From positions 124,001-188,000 of the forward strand of contig NZ_JADYUM010000001.1 of assembly GCF_021531815.1 (NCBI RefSeq): a stretch of 64,000 nt of DNA. The letters run 5' to 3'. The translations under genes and the position numbers were made by a program. The DNA comes from Pseudoflavonifractor phocaeensis (lineage in GTDB: Bacteria > Bacillota > Clostridia > Oscillospirales > Oscillospiraceae). Below, piece by piece: positions 1-6,741 of this stretch; positions within the stretch are counted from its first letter, which is position 1, and each line of letters begins with the position of its first letter. The notes beneath the pieces were generated by a model, which made no database searches, had not been told where the DNA came from, and was given only the letters and a program-made list of their open reading frames with translations.

Positions 1-310
1 AAAACCAGGGGATGGGCGCCGGACGTGAGGCAGGCTTTTTTGTAGGACGCCCTTTGGGGTCCGGGCCCGCAGGCCCGGAGATTTTTTGGGTACTTTTGTA
101 TCTCTACAAAAGTACCTCGCCCGGGGGCGAAACATCCCCCATCTCCCGTCCCGCCTGTAGGCGAAGTGTTCAAGTACGCCAATTTATCCCAGTATTTGGT
201 CCACCCGGAAAAGGCAAGGACAGAGCCCTTGCCCTACATCACATGGGTTTCGGTTCCATGGGCAGCGAAACGAAAATTTACAGTGCTTTTTCCGCATAAG
301 CTACGGTATC
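1..310 (+). repeat. Dispersed hairpin-rich intergenic repeat, copy 1
   Basis: This stretch has no convincing gene. It is rich in inverted repeats, for example the arms GTACTTTTGTA at 90-100 and TACAAAAGTAC at 105-115, and a GGCAAGG...CCTTGCC arm pair near 213-232. A near-identical sequence lies in the opposite orientation at about 31985-32250, and a diverged copy in the same orientation at about 41440-41850. Short open frames in it are low-complexity artefacts. Function is unknown. Confidence 0.8.
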
Positions 311-335
311 ACTCTGAATGGAAAGGGGCCTCGCC

Positions 336-1280
336 ATGTATCCATTGGCCGTTGTCGACCTCCACTGCGACACCCTCACCGCATTTACTGCCCCCGGGCG
401 GTGTCAAAATACGCTGGATGACCCCTGTGCCTCCCTATCCCTGACCTGTCTGCCCCGGGGAACCCGCTGGTGCCAGTGCTTCGCCATTTTTATTCCCGAC
501 GGTCTGTCTCCGGCGGAGTCCGCCGGTTATTACCGCTGCCATCAGCAGAGCTTTATGCGGCAAATGGAGCTTTTTGCCTCCCGGGTCACCCCTTGCCGCA
601 CCGCCGCTGACATTGAGGCAGCTTGGGCGCAGGGCAAGACTGCCGCCCTTCTGACGGTGGAAAACGGGGCCGCTCTGGCCGGCGACCTGGACCGGGTCGA
701 CGTCCTGGTCCGGGACGGGGTACGGATGATGACCCTGACCTGGAACGGAGAAAACGAGATCGGCTCCGGCATCGCCTCCGACCATGGGCTGACCTCCTTT
801 GGCAAATCCCTGATCCCCTGCATGGAGGCAGCGGGCATTTTGGTGGACGTATCCCATCTCAACGACCGGGGCTTTGATGGCCTGCTGGAGGTAGCCAAGA
901 AACCCTTTGTGGCCTCCCACTCCAACGCGCGCCGGGTGTGCTCCCACAAACGGAACCTCACAGACAACCAAATCCGGGAACTGACCGCCCGGCACTGTCT
1001 CATCGGCTTGAACTACTATGTGGAATTTCTCCGGGACGATGGCCGCCCCACACCGGAGGACCTGTTCGCCCATGTGGACCACTTTTTGGCCTTGGGCGCA
1101 GAAGACTGTCTGGCCCTGGGCTCCGATTTTGACGGTGCGGACCTCCCTCCCTGGCTGGACAGCCCCGAAAAAGTGGCGGGGCTATACGGCCGCTTTTTGG
1201 AGCGCGGGTATGCTCCCGCTCTGTGTGATAAGATCTTTTTCGGCAACGCGCTGGTCTTTTTCCGGGAAAACCTGCATTGA
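336..1280 (+). CDS. Membrane dipeptidase (peptidase M19, renal dipeptidase family)
   Basis: A zinc-dependent dipeptidase of about 314 residues that hydrolyses dipeptides. The N-terminal DLHCDT carries the His-x-Asp metal ligands; TVENGAAL supplies the bridging Glu; VDVSHLND and ASHSNARRV carry further metal-binding His; GSDFDG near the C terminus is the conserved substrate-side motif. The ATG at 336 is preferred over one at 318 because GAAAGGGG lies 7 nt upstream and the family motif then starts right after the N terminus. No signal peptide is visible, so it is probably cytosolic in spite of the family name. It is followed by an AlbA-like gene on the same strand. Confidence 0.92.
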   Translation: MYPLAVVDLHCDTLTAFTAPGRCQNTLDDPCASLSLTCLPRGTRWCQCFAIFIPDGLSPAESAGYYRCHQQSFMRQMELFASRVTPCRTAADIEAAWAQGKTAALLTVENGAALAGDLDRVDVLVRDGVRMMTLTWNGENEIGSGIASDHGLTSFGKSLIPCMEAAGILVDVSHLNDRGFDGLLEVAKKPFVASHSNARRVCSHKRNLTDNQIRELTARHCLIGLNYYVEFLRDDGRPTPEDLFAHVDHFLALGAEDCLALGSDFDGADLPPWLDSPEKVAGLYGRFLERGYAPALCDKIFFGNALVFFRENLH

Positions 1281-1346
1281 CACCGGTTGAAATCCCCTCC
1301 CGCGCAGGGTATACTGGAATCAAAATACAAGGAGGGGAATGTGCCC

Positions 1347-1853
1347 ATGGCTTCTCTGGAACATCTGGATTTTCTGGACGAGTATCAGGAGGATAACCGT
1401 GTGGAGGCCAAGCGTGCCCAGGGGGGGCTGCCTCACAGCCTCTGGGAGACCTATTCCGCCTTCGCCAATACCCTGGGCGGGGTCATCCTGCTGGGCGTGG
1501 CCGAGGCGGAGGACAAATCCCTGTACTCTGTTCCCCTATTCGACCCCCAGGAGTTGGTGAATGAGTTCTGGGATATGGTCAACGATCCCGCCGTGGTCAG
1601 TTCCAATATTCTCCAACCTGAGGACGTGCAGATCCTGCGCAGCGGAGGCAACGACATCGTAGCGATTTTTGTGCCCCGGGCCGGCTTTCGGCAGCGGCCG
1701 GTCTACCTTGGCCAGGACCCGTACACAGGTACCTACTGCCGGCGCGGCGAGGGGGATTGCCGCTGTCCCCGTCACGAGGTGGAAGCCATGCTCCAGGACC
1801 GGGACAACCCCGCTCCGCTGGCCGGAATAGACCGCGGAACCAACCCACATTGA
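1347..1853 (+). CDS. AlbA_2 / Schlafen-type putative nucleic-acid-binding domain protein
   Basis: A 168-residue protein made almost wholly of the AlbA_2 (Schlafen-like) domain: VEAKRAQGGLPHSLWETYSAFANTLGG... followed by the ILLGV strand. In this family the N-terminal Glu/Lys helix and the SAFANT-GG turn form the signature. The usual C-terminal winged-helix extension is absent, so it is a short version. GGAGGGG at 1331 precedes ATG 1347; GTG 1341 is a possible alternative. Its gene runs towards the spoVT 3' half and shares a terminator with it. The cellular role is unknown. Confidence 0.8.
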   Translation: MASLEHLDFLDEYQEDNRVEAKRAQGGLPHSLWETYSAFANTLGGVILLGVAEAEDKSLYSVPLFDPQELVNEFWDMVNDPAVVSSNILQPEDVQILRSGGNDIVAIFVPRAGFRQRPVYLGQDPYTGTYCRRGEGDCRCPRHEVEAMLQDRDNPAPLAGIDRGTNPH

Positions 1854-1858
1854 TAAAA

Positions 1859-1890
1859 CGGACCCGGACAACAGTCCGGGTCCGTTTTTT
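1859..1890. terminator. Bidirectional intrinsic terminator between the AlbA-like gene and spoVT 3' half
   Basis: An 11-bp perfect stem CGGACCCGGAC / GTCCGGGTCCG with an AACA loop is followed by TTTTTT on the plus strand and AAAA before it, so it can stop both converging genes. The SpoVT stop codon (1889-1891) overlaps the T-run. Confidence 0.9.
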
Positions 1891-2338
1891 AACTCTCCAT
1901 ATGACGTCCCAGGAACCCGGCGATGGACTGGGCCAGCTTGTACTCCACCTCTCCGTTCTGGAGGTTCTCTCCTTCCCCGGCAAAAATAACGCAGCCCAGC
2001 ACGTCTCCCTCCGACAGGATCGGCGCGGCAGTCGCCAGGGCAAAGCGGGTCTCCCCCTCGCACAGCGGCACGGCCTCCTCTCCCTCCTTGTGCTGATAGA
2101 TCTGCCGTCCCTCCATCAACTGTTCCAGCTGCCGGGAGATGGGCTTGTCCAAAAGCTCCCGCCGGGGTGCTCCGGCCGCCGCCACACAGCTGTCCCGGTC
2201 CGTGATCACCGTTACCCGACCCGTGGTACGGTTCAGCGTCTCACACAGCTGCCCCGCAAAGTCCGTCAGTCCACCCATCAGGGAATATTTTTTGAAGATC
2301 ACACCGCCTTCTTTATCCGTGTAGATTTCCAGCGGGTC
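1889..2338 (-). pseudogene. spoVT: spoVT 3' half (GAF effector domain), separated from its 5' half
   Basis: Codons 32-180 of spoVT. The translation aligns along its length with Bacillus SpoVT: DPLEIYTDKEGGVIFKKY is the end of the swapped-hairpin DNA-binding domain, GRVTVITDRD..., DKPISRQLEQLMEGRQ and the C-terminal VEYKLAQSIAGFLGRHME are the GAF domain. It has no start of its own here and is made only as the tail of the recombinase. The first part of the gene is at 18301-18393. It is intact, with no stop or frameshift, so it is better seen as an interrupted gene than a dead one. Confidence 0.93.
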
Positions 2339-4045
2339 CCCACTATTGACAACATTGACAGTAAAGACCTTGCTCGGTCGGCGGGTGGCCGATTGAACAA
2401 TTTCTGTGGGAAGATTTGAGATATCTTTACTGTCCTGCGGAAAATTTTCGCTTTCCTCCCATACTCCGGTAGCCAGCAATCCATCCACATCAGGTTTGAG
2501 CTGAATGTCGATGTGGTCCTCATAGACCGTAATGCGATCCACAATCAGGGAGATATCCCGTTTGTCCAGCTTTGGCTTTGTCAGAATGTCATCAAACACC
2601 TCGATGACCGTTTTGGCGGCCCGGTTGGCTTGCAGGAGGTGATTGCGGGAGTCAATGTTGACATCAATCTGTTGTTCCAGACCGGCGATGCGACGGGTCA
2701 GGTCCTTTTCCAACTCCGTGTATGCTTCATCGATGATGGCGGCTTCATCGGGAGCCTTTCCCATGGTGTCAATCAGCTTGCGCTTGTACATGGCCTTGAG
2801 CTGTTCCTTGCTTTCGGCCAGTTGACGCTCCAGAGAGTCAATGGCGTTTCCAATCTCCTGCTCCCGTTCCGGCTGCCGCTTGATGGCATCCTGAAGCTGA
2901 TCCATCATGGAGGCGGAATTGTCCCGGACAACCTGTACATAGCGCTTGAGCAGCTCATCCAGCTTGTCCACGCGGACATGGTGGCTGGTACAGCCTTTAC
3001 GCCCTCTGCGGTGGTAGGTGCCGCAGGTATAGGCAGGCTTCAAATCAGGGCGTGACATGGAGAACATGGGCGCTCCGCAGTCCCCGCAATACAGGAAACC
3101 GGAGTAGTCAGTAGCGTACTTTTTCTCGCCGCGGTAGTTGCTTCTGGAGCGAAGCTTGAGCTGCTCCTGCGTATAGGCAAAGGTGCGGGCATCAATGATC
3201 GGGGTATGCGCATTTTCGATGACGATATGCTCCTCCTCGTCCAATCGCTTATCTTTGCCATTGATTTTGGCTCTGGTATACTTTTTTTGCCGCAGTGTCC
3301 CAACATAAAAATCGTTGCCGAGAATGCTTGAGACGGAGATAATGGACCATTCTGCTTTGGACTTGAGCTTGGTATGCTGGCCCAGAGCTTCTCTCCATGC
3401 AATTTCATTGGCCCGTGGAGTTGGGATTCCCTTATCCGTCAGGTAATTGGCAATCCGCTTATATCCCCAACCGCTGTTGTATAAAGCGAAGATCTCACGG
3501 ACGATCTCGGCGGCGGGAGGGTCGTTCTCGTAGGTCATCTCCTTGGTGTTGAGCATCCGGTAGCCGTAAGGCACGGCGCAGACCCATTCGCCGTTTTTTT
3601 GGCGATGCTGAATGATTGCTTTGATTTTTTTGCTTGTATCCGTGACGGGCATCTCGTTCATCAAAAATTTGAACTGAATGAGCGTCCAGTCATCTTTTGC
3701 GGGATAGTCAATGCCGTCATTGATGGCGATAATGCGAACGCCTGCGTCGCGCAGGTTTTCCAGCTCCAGTAATCCCAAACTGTTGCGTCGGGAAAAACGG
3801 GAAAAATCCTTGATAATCAGAATTTGTGATTCGCCGGAGAATAACTTGGGCCGCATTTGCTGATAGCCCTCGCGCTGCTCAAATGTATATCCGGAGCGAT
3901 CACGATCCTCGTACAAGGTGAGTTTTGCTTGGGGAAAATGATTTGCGACATAGTCCGTTATGATGGCCTTTTGGTTTTCGATGGATGTATTGTCGCGATC
4001 CTGCTCAATATCCACAGAAATTCGGGTGTATCCAGATATGTTCAT
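1889..4045 (-). CDS. Large serine recombinase fused in frame to the C-terminal GAF domain of SpoVT
   Basis: This 718-residue protein has two origins. Residues 1-569 are a large serine recombinase: GYTRIS near the start holds the catalytic Arg8 and Ser10, KDFSRFSRR is the second resolvase motif, then a Recombinase domain, a zinc ribbon around residues 318-350 (YCGDC...CGTYHRRGRKGC), and a long coiled coil (about 375-470). From Asp570 (GAC at 2338-2336) the reading frame becomes SpoVT: GDPLEIYTDKEGG... to GFLGRHMES, i.e. the second half of the AbrB hairpin and the GAF sensor domain. The switch is at the att core GACCCGCT. The start ATG has GGAG 7 nt upstream and a TTGATT-17-TACAAT promoter. Enzymes of this class catalyse skin-type excision in other spore formers. 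In the excised circle the frame would end after 26 different residues (595 in total). Confidence 0.95.
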   Translation of the reverse strand: MNISGYTRISVDIEQDRDNTSIENQKAIITDYVANHFPQAKLTLYEDRDRSGYTFEQREGYQQMRPKLFSGESQILIIKDFSRFSRRNSLGLLELENLRDAGVRIIAINDGIDYPAKDDWTLIQFKFLMNEMPVTDTSKKIKAIIQHRQKNGEWVCAVPYGYRMLNTKEMTYENDPPAAEIVREIFALYNSGWGYKRIANYLTDKGIPTPRANEIAWREALGQHTKLKSKAEWSIISVSSILGNDFYVGTLRQKKYTRAKINGKDKRLDEEEHIVIENAHTPIIDARTFAYTQEQLKLRSRSNYRGEKKYATDYSGFLYCGDCGAPMFSMSRPDLKPAYTCGTYHRRGRKGCTSHHVRVDKLDELLKRYVQVVRDNSASMMDQLQDAIKRQPEREQEIGNAIDSLERQLAESKEQLKAMYKRKLIDTMGKAPDEAAIIDEAYTELEKDLTRRIAGLEQQIDVNIDSRNHLLQANRAAKTVIEVFDDILTKPKLDKRDISLIVDRITVYEDHIDIQLKPDVDGLLATGVWEESENFPQDSKDISNLPTEIVQSATRRPSKVFTVNVVNSGDPLEIYTDKEGGVIFKKYSLMGGLTDFAGQLCETLNRTTGRVTVITDRDSCVAAAGAPRRELLDKPISRQLEQLMEGRQIYQHKEGEEAVPLCEGETRFALATAAPILSEGDVLGCVIFAGEGENLQNGEVEYKLAQSIAGFLGRHMES
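2331..2338 (-). other. Attachment-site core at the spoVT 3' side of the element
   Basis: Minus-strand core GACCCGCT, coding GAC-CCG-CT(G) for Asp-Pro-Leu. The same 8 bp and frame occur at 18293-18300. Upstream on the minus strand lies the element arm ACTGTCAATG-N4-CAATAG; downstream is spoVT. Crossover is predicted at the GA dinucleotide (plus-strand TC at 2337-2338). Confidence 0.9.
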
Positions 4046-4093
4046 ATGATTTCTCCAATGTTGATTTTTAAATTCAAATTGAATTATAATAAC

Positions 4094-4122
4094 ATTGTAA
4101 ATCAGAAAGCACGAGAAATCAA
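4094..4122 (-). promoter_or_regulatory. Sigma-A-like promoter of the recombinase
   Basis: On the minus strand TTGATT (4122-4117), a 17-nt gap and TACAAT (4099-4094) precede the recombinase ATG by about 50 nt. No clear sporulation-sigma motif was seen here. Confidence 0.6.
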
Positions 4123-4153
4123 GCCAGTATCCATAAACAAAGTTTTCCTGTAG

Positions 4154-4182
4154 TTGACTCTTTTCCCTAAAATGGGTATACT
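4154..4182 (+). promoter_or_regulatory. Sigma-A-like promoter for the small ORFs divergent from the recombinase
   Basis: TTGACT (4154-4159), a 17-nt gap and TATACT (4177-4182) read rightwards, back to back with the recombinase promoter. Divergent control of integrase and a small factor is common in mobile elements. Confidence 0.65.
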
Positions 4183-4268
4183 ACAGATAGTATCTTTTTG
4201 ATTTGTTTCTTTTCTCGCTGCATACAGGCAGCTATGTTTCTGTTGTTTTTATGTGTCTTTGGAGAAGT

Positions 4269-4358
4269 ATGCCGTTTTTCAAAAGCGGCTATGATATGGT
4301 TTCGGAGGAGCGTGTCAATTGGCACGCTTTTTTGCACCTTTTTACGGCAGGAGAATAG
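4269..4358 (+). CDS. Possible 29-residue leader ORF
   Basis: A short frame starting MPFFKSGYDM, with GGAG only 4 nt upstream of its ATG, on the transcript from the 4154 promoter. It overlaps a hairpin AGCGTG / CACGCT followed by TTTTTT (4309-4334) that looks like an attenuator. It may be a leader peptide, or chance. No family was recognised. Confidence 0.35.
   Translation: MPFFKSGYDMVSEERVNWHAFLHLFTAGE
4309..4334 (+). terminator. Attenuator-like hairpin inside the leader of the small-ORF transcript
   Basis: AGCGTG-TCAATTGG-CACGCT is followed directly by TTTTTT. It lies between the promoter at 4154 and the small gene at 4400, and inside the 29-codon frame, so it could make expression of the next gene conditional. 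Confidence 0.5.
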
Positions 4359-4399
4359 TCTGGAGAAGTTTGGCAATACTCATCTTGGAGGTTGCCATT

Positions 4400-4591
4400 G
4401 TGATTTATCAAAAGAAGAACCCCTCTCTGAATGCCGTAGAACTATGGGTAACAAAGGGAACAGACGAAAGCGAAGTACAATCTGCACTTCGCAAGTATCA
4501 GCAGCAAGGCATATTTGTTTGCATTTTTCGCTCAGGCACAAAAGATTGCGCAGAACTGACCCAGGAGCTTTTAAGAATGAACCTGACATAA
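4400..4591 (+). CDS. Small protein of unknown function; candidate recombination directionality factor
   Basis: A 63-residue frame with a GTG start, GGAGG 8 nt upstream. The sequence begins IYQKKNPSLNAVELWVTKG and has a predicted alpha/beta pattern; it is basic in the N-terminal half. No family was recognised. It is divergent from the recombinase, with a strong promoter of its own and a terminator at 4646. Small basic proteins in this position often set the direction of serine recombinases (SprB of SPbeta is an example), so that role is proposed by position only. It could equally be an unrelated conserved small protein of mobile elements. Confidence 0.6.
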   Translation: MIYQKKNPSLNAVELWVTKGTDESEVQSALRKYQQQGIFVCIFRSGTKDCAELTQELLRMNLT

Positions 4592-4645
4592 TATTATAAG
4601 CAGCCAAGCTTGATTCCGCTTTATACAACCGAGATGAGATAAGAT

Positions 4646-4681
4646 ACCCACCAATGGGCCAAAATGGCTTCACTGGTGGGT
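4646..4681 (+). terminator. Terminator after the small ORF
   Basis: ACCCACCA / TGGTGGGT arms with an inner GCCAAAATGGC hairpin are followed by TTTTATGTTTTC. It lies between the small ORF and the converging tyrosine-recombinase-like gene. Confidence 0.7.
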
Positions 4682-4690
4682 TTTATGTTT

Positions 4691-5650
4691 TCAAACCGCC
4701 AGAATGTAGTTGCAGACCGTGACGTCCAGGCGCCAGTGCGACAGATGGAAGACGCTCACAGCCATGAGGGCCAGTCGGTTGTATGCGGTGGGAAGATTGT
4801 GTTCTTGGGCAAACTTGCGGTTGCGACCGCGGAGGTAGTAAGTGCCTTCCAACTTCTCAGGATCCCAATTCTTCTTTTTGTTAAATTGCCAGCGGGCTTC
4901 CAGTTCTTTGATCAGATTTTCCCGGAACGCCGGATCCTGAATACCATTTAAGTAATAAAGATAGGCCCGCTTGGCCTGGCATGCGCGGAGGTGGTGCAGG
5001 TCAATCTTGTTTTTCATCTCTTCACGGGTAAAGAGATACTCATCGTCATCCTTTTCCTCAAAATAGGAACGAATGAAATCAATATCAGATGGAAGAATCC
5101 TCTGATACTGAATCTTTCCCCCCTTTCCTTTGACCCAAATGCACAGGTGTCCGGATTCGTCTTTCACCAGATCACCACCGCTGAGCTTCTGGTACTCCCG
5201 GCGGCGGAGTCCCACTTTGGCAGCAAAGTCGTACAACCGCGGAGAAGCCTCTCGCTGTGCGTCCTTTCGCTTGCCCACAGCTTTTTCGCCGCGGCTGCGG
5301 GTATTTTGGGACACATGCCGTTCGGGCTTTTGGATTGTGCTCATATCAACACTCCAAACCCGGCAGACCGCTGCCAGATAGGTATGGATCGTACTGGCGG
5401 AATAACCTTCTTTGATCAGAAAATCAGCATAATCCTGGATGTGCGACTTGCAATCATCAAAGTGCCGGCATTTATATTTTCCTTTGCACCAAAGTCCAAA
5501 TTTAATGGCATGATTCTTATATTGCCGTTCGCTCCTTTTTGTGATATCAACGGGTTCCGCCGGATTGCCGTTCTCATCTTTTTCCGGAGGTTTCAGATAT
5601 TTTGACTTATCATATATGTGGGTGGATATTTCATACACTAAGCTTGCCAT
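4691..5650 (-). CDS. Tyrosine-recombinase-like (phage integrase family) protein
   Basis: A 319-residue protein with an N-terminal SAM-like core-binding region (SASTIHTYLAAVCRVW) and a C-terminal catalytic region. GLRRREY holds the first Arg, KGKGGKIQ the beta-hairpin Lys, LHHLRACQAKR the His-x-x-Arg box, and LSHWRLDVTVCNYI the second His/Trp and the likely Tyr nucleophile. AAGGAG lies 7 nt before the ATG. It is a second recombinase within the element, next to the serine enzyme. Its site is not obvious; it may act on another element, resolve dimers or regulate. Closely related proteins often appear in Clostridia mobile DNA (family knowledge). Confidence 0.75.
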   Translation of the reverse strand: MASLVYEISTHIYDKSKYLKPPEKDENGNPAEPVDITKRSERQYKNHAIKFGLWCKGKYKCRHFDDCKSHIQDYADFLIKEGYSASTIHTYLAAVCRVWSVDMSTIQKPERHVSQNTRSRGEKAVGKRKDAQREASPRLYDFAAKVGLRRREYQKLSGGDLVKDESGHLCIWVKGKGGKIQYQRILPSDIDFIRSYFEEKDDDEYLFTREEMKNKIDLHHLRACQAKRAYLYYLNGIQDPAFRENLIKELEARWQFNKKKNWDPEKLEGTYYLRGRNRKFAQEHNLPTAYNRLALMAVSVFHLSHWRLDVTVCNYILAV

Positions 5651-5774
5651 GTGGTCACTCCTTTCTATTATTAAGATGCCTGTTTGTCATCGGCAAACAG
5701 ACCCAGCCGTTAGGCACGTTCAATGCGTAACATATTTTTTAGACATCGGAGGGTAAGGCTCACATTAAGATAAA

Positions 5775-6130
5775 CCAAACTATTTCCTTCCGAAGGGGAA
5801 TATAGAAACCCAGGTATAAGCGGTTGACCAGACCACCTATACCCCATAGCTGGTTATTTTCCGCTGGGCGCGGCAAATAACCAGCTGCAGATACCCGACT
5901 TTCAGAGCAGGTTCCAATGTTGGAAGGCGTCCCGGAACACATTATTCCGGGGTCCGAAAGCGGGTATCTGAAGAAAATGCGATACACTATTCTCTTGTCG
6001 ATATCGCTGGACAAGGCTATCTTACTAACGGAGAAGCATAGCAAACCGGTCGCAAGCGACATAATCCCAACAAGCCTTGTAGGCTTGCGCGGAGGGGGTG
6101 GCTGGCCCCCTACGCTGAGCGTTGTATTTA
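5775..6130. ncRNA. Candidate large structured non-coding RNA
   Basis: Several long stems can be seen: AGCTGGTTATTT (5848) with AAATAACCAGCT (5874); CAGATACCCG (5887) with CGGGTATCTG (5961) enclosing two smaller hairpins, one being TTCCAATGTTGGAA and one CCCGGAACA...TTCCGGGG; GCTTG...CAAGC and GGGGG...CCCCC pairs follow to about 6110. No open frame of quality covers it. The strand is not determined. It lies upstream of the tyrosine-recombinase-like gene. It is not a domain V-bearing group II intron as far as I can see. Match to raiA, ROOL or other Rfam families could not be tested. Confidence 0.5.
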
Positions 6131-6165
6131 CCGTCACAACACACAATAAGGGGGTGTTTCGTCCC

Positions 6166-6273
6166 ATGGTTCATTTCTGTCCGCGGCCAAGCGGATCAGG
6201 CGCCAATCTCCGAGGGCGCGAGCGGGTCACGTTAAGCGGCGTGGTGCTGGGGGAGGGGGAAATTGGGACATGA
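6166..6273 (+). CDS. Doubtful small ORF (35 residues)
   Basis: ATG at 6166 is preceded by AGGGGGTG at about 9 nt. The product begins MVHFCPRPSGSGANLRG and ends GEGEIGT. It lies at the edge of the structured region, so the coding signal may be accidental. No family is known to me. Confidence 0.25.
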   Translation: MVHFCPRPSGSGANLRGRERVTLSGVVLGEGEIGT

Positions 6274-6700
6274 TAACAGCTGGTCTCATGTCGTATATAT
6301 ATAAAATCGTCAGGATGCAAAACTGCCTCCTGACGATGGATTTTCTGTATCTCACCCACCAAGGTGGGCACATTGTAATTCTCTTTGATAATCATTGTTC
6401 TGATTCCAAATGAATCAGAATTAAACTCTGTGGAAAATAAAAAAGTCGAAGTAACTATGGATAGACATAGTACACCTCGACACAAACAAAAAAGCAAGGA
6501 AACTAATCGGCATAACAGACACGATTGATAGAAACAGTGTGTGAAAAATGAAATCACACATAAGAAAGAAACTTTGTAAATCAAGTATACATCAAGATGT
6601 TTTAAAATGCAAGAATAATTTTAAATTAATTGGTTTTGAATCAAAAATAAGGATTTTAAAGCGGATATTGTTCCGAAAACGGAATAACACGGATAAAATA

Positions 6701-6724
6701 GGGAGCCGGATTTCTCCGGCTCCC
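6701..6724 (-). terminator. Terminator of the GHKL ATPase gene
   Basis: A 10-bp perfect stem GGGAGCCGGA / TCCGGCTCCC with a 4-nt loop; on the minus strand it is followed by TATTTTAT. It lies 18 nt beyond the stop of the gene. Confidence 0.8.
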
Positions 6725-6741
6725 TAAGTGAGTTCTATGGA

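Larger units (their letters stand above)
5651..6741. other. About 1.1 kb gene-poor region within the element
   Basis: No gene of clear standing is seen. The part 5780-6130 is highly structured (separate entry). A weak 36-codon frame with an AGGGGGTG site lies at 6166-6273. A 10-bp inverted repeat ATCGTCAGGA / TCCTGACGAT at 6306-6337 may be a terminator for leftward transcripts. AT-rich DNA from 6380 to 6690 shows no signal that I could name. Confidence 0.6.

Noticed and set aside
1889-4045. SpoVT-like tail as a natural domain of a recombinase family
   Set aside because: The tail begins exactly at the att core and the missing SpoVT N terminus is at the other end of the element, so it is a split gene.
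5848-6110. Group II intron
   Set aside because: No domain V-like hairpin and no reverse transcriptase gene were seen; left as an unassigned structured RNA.
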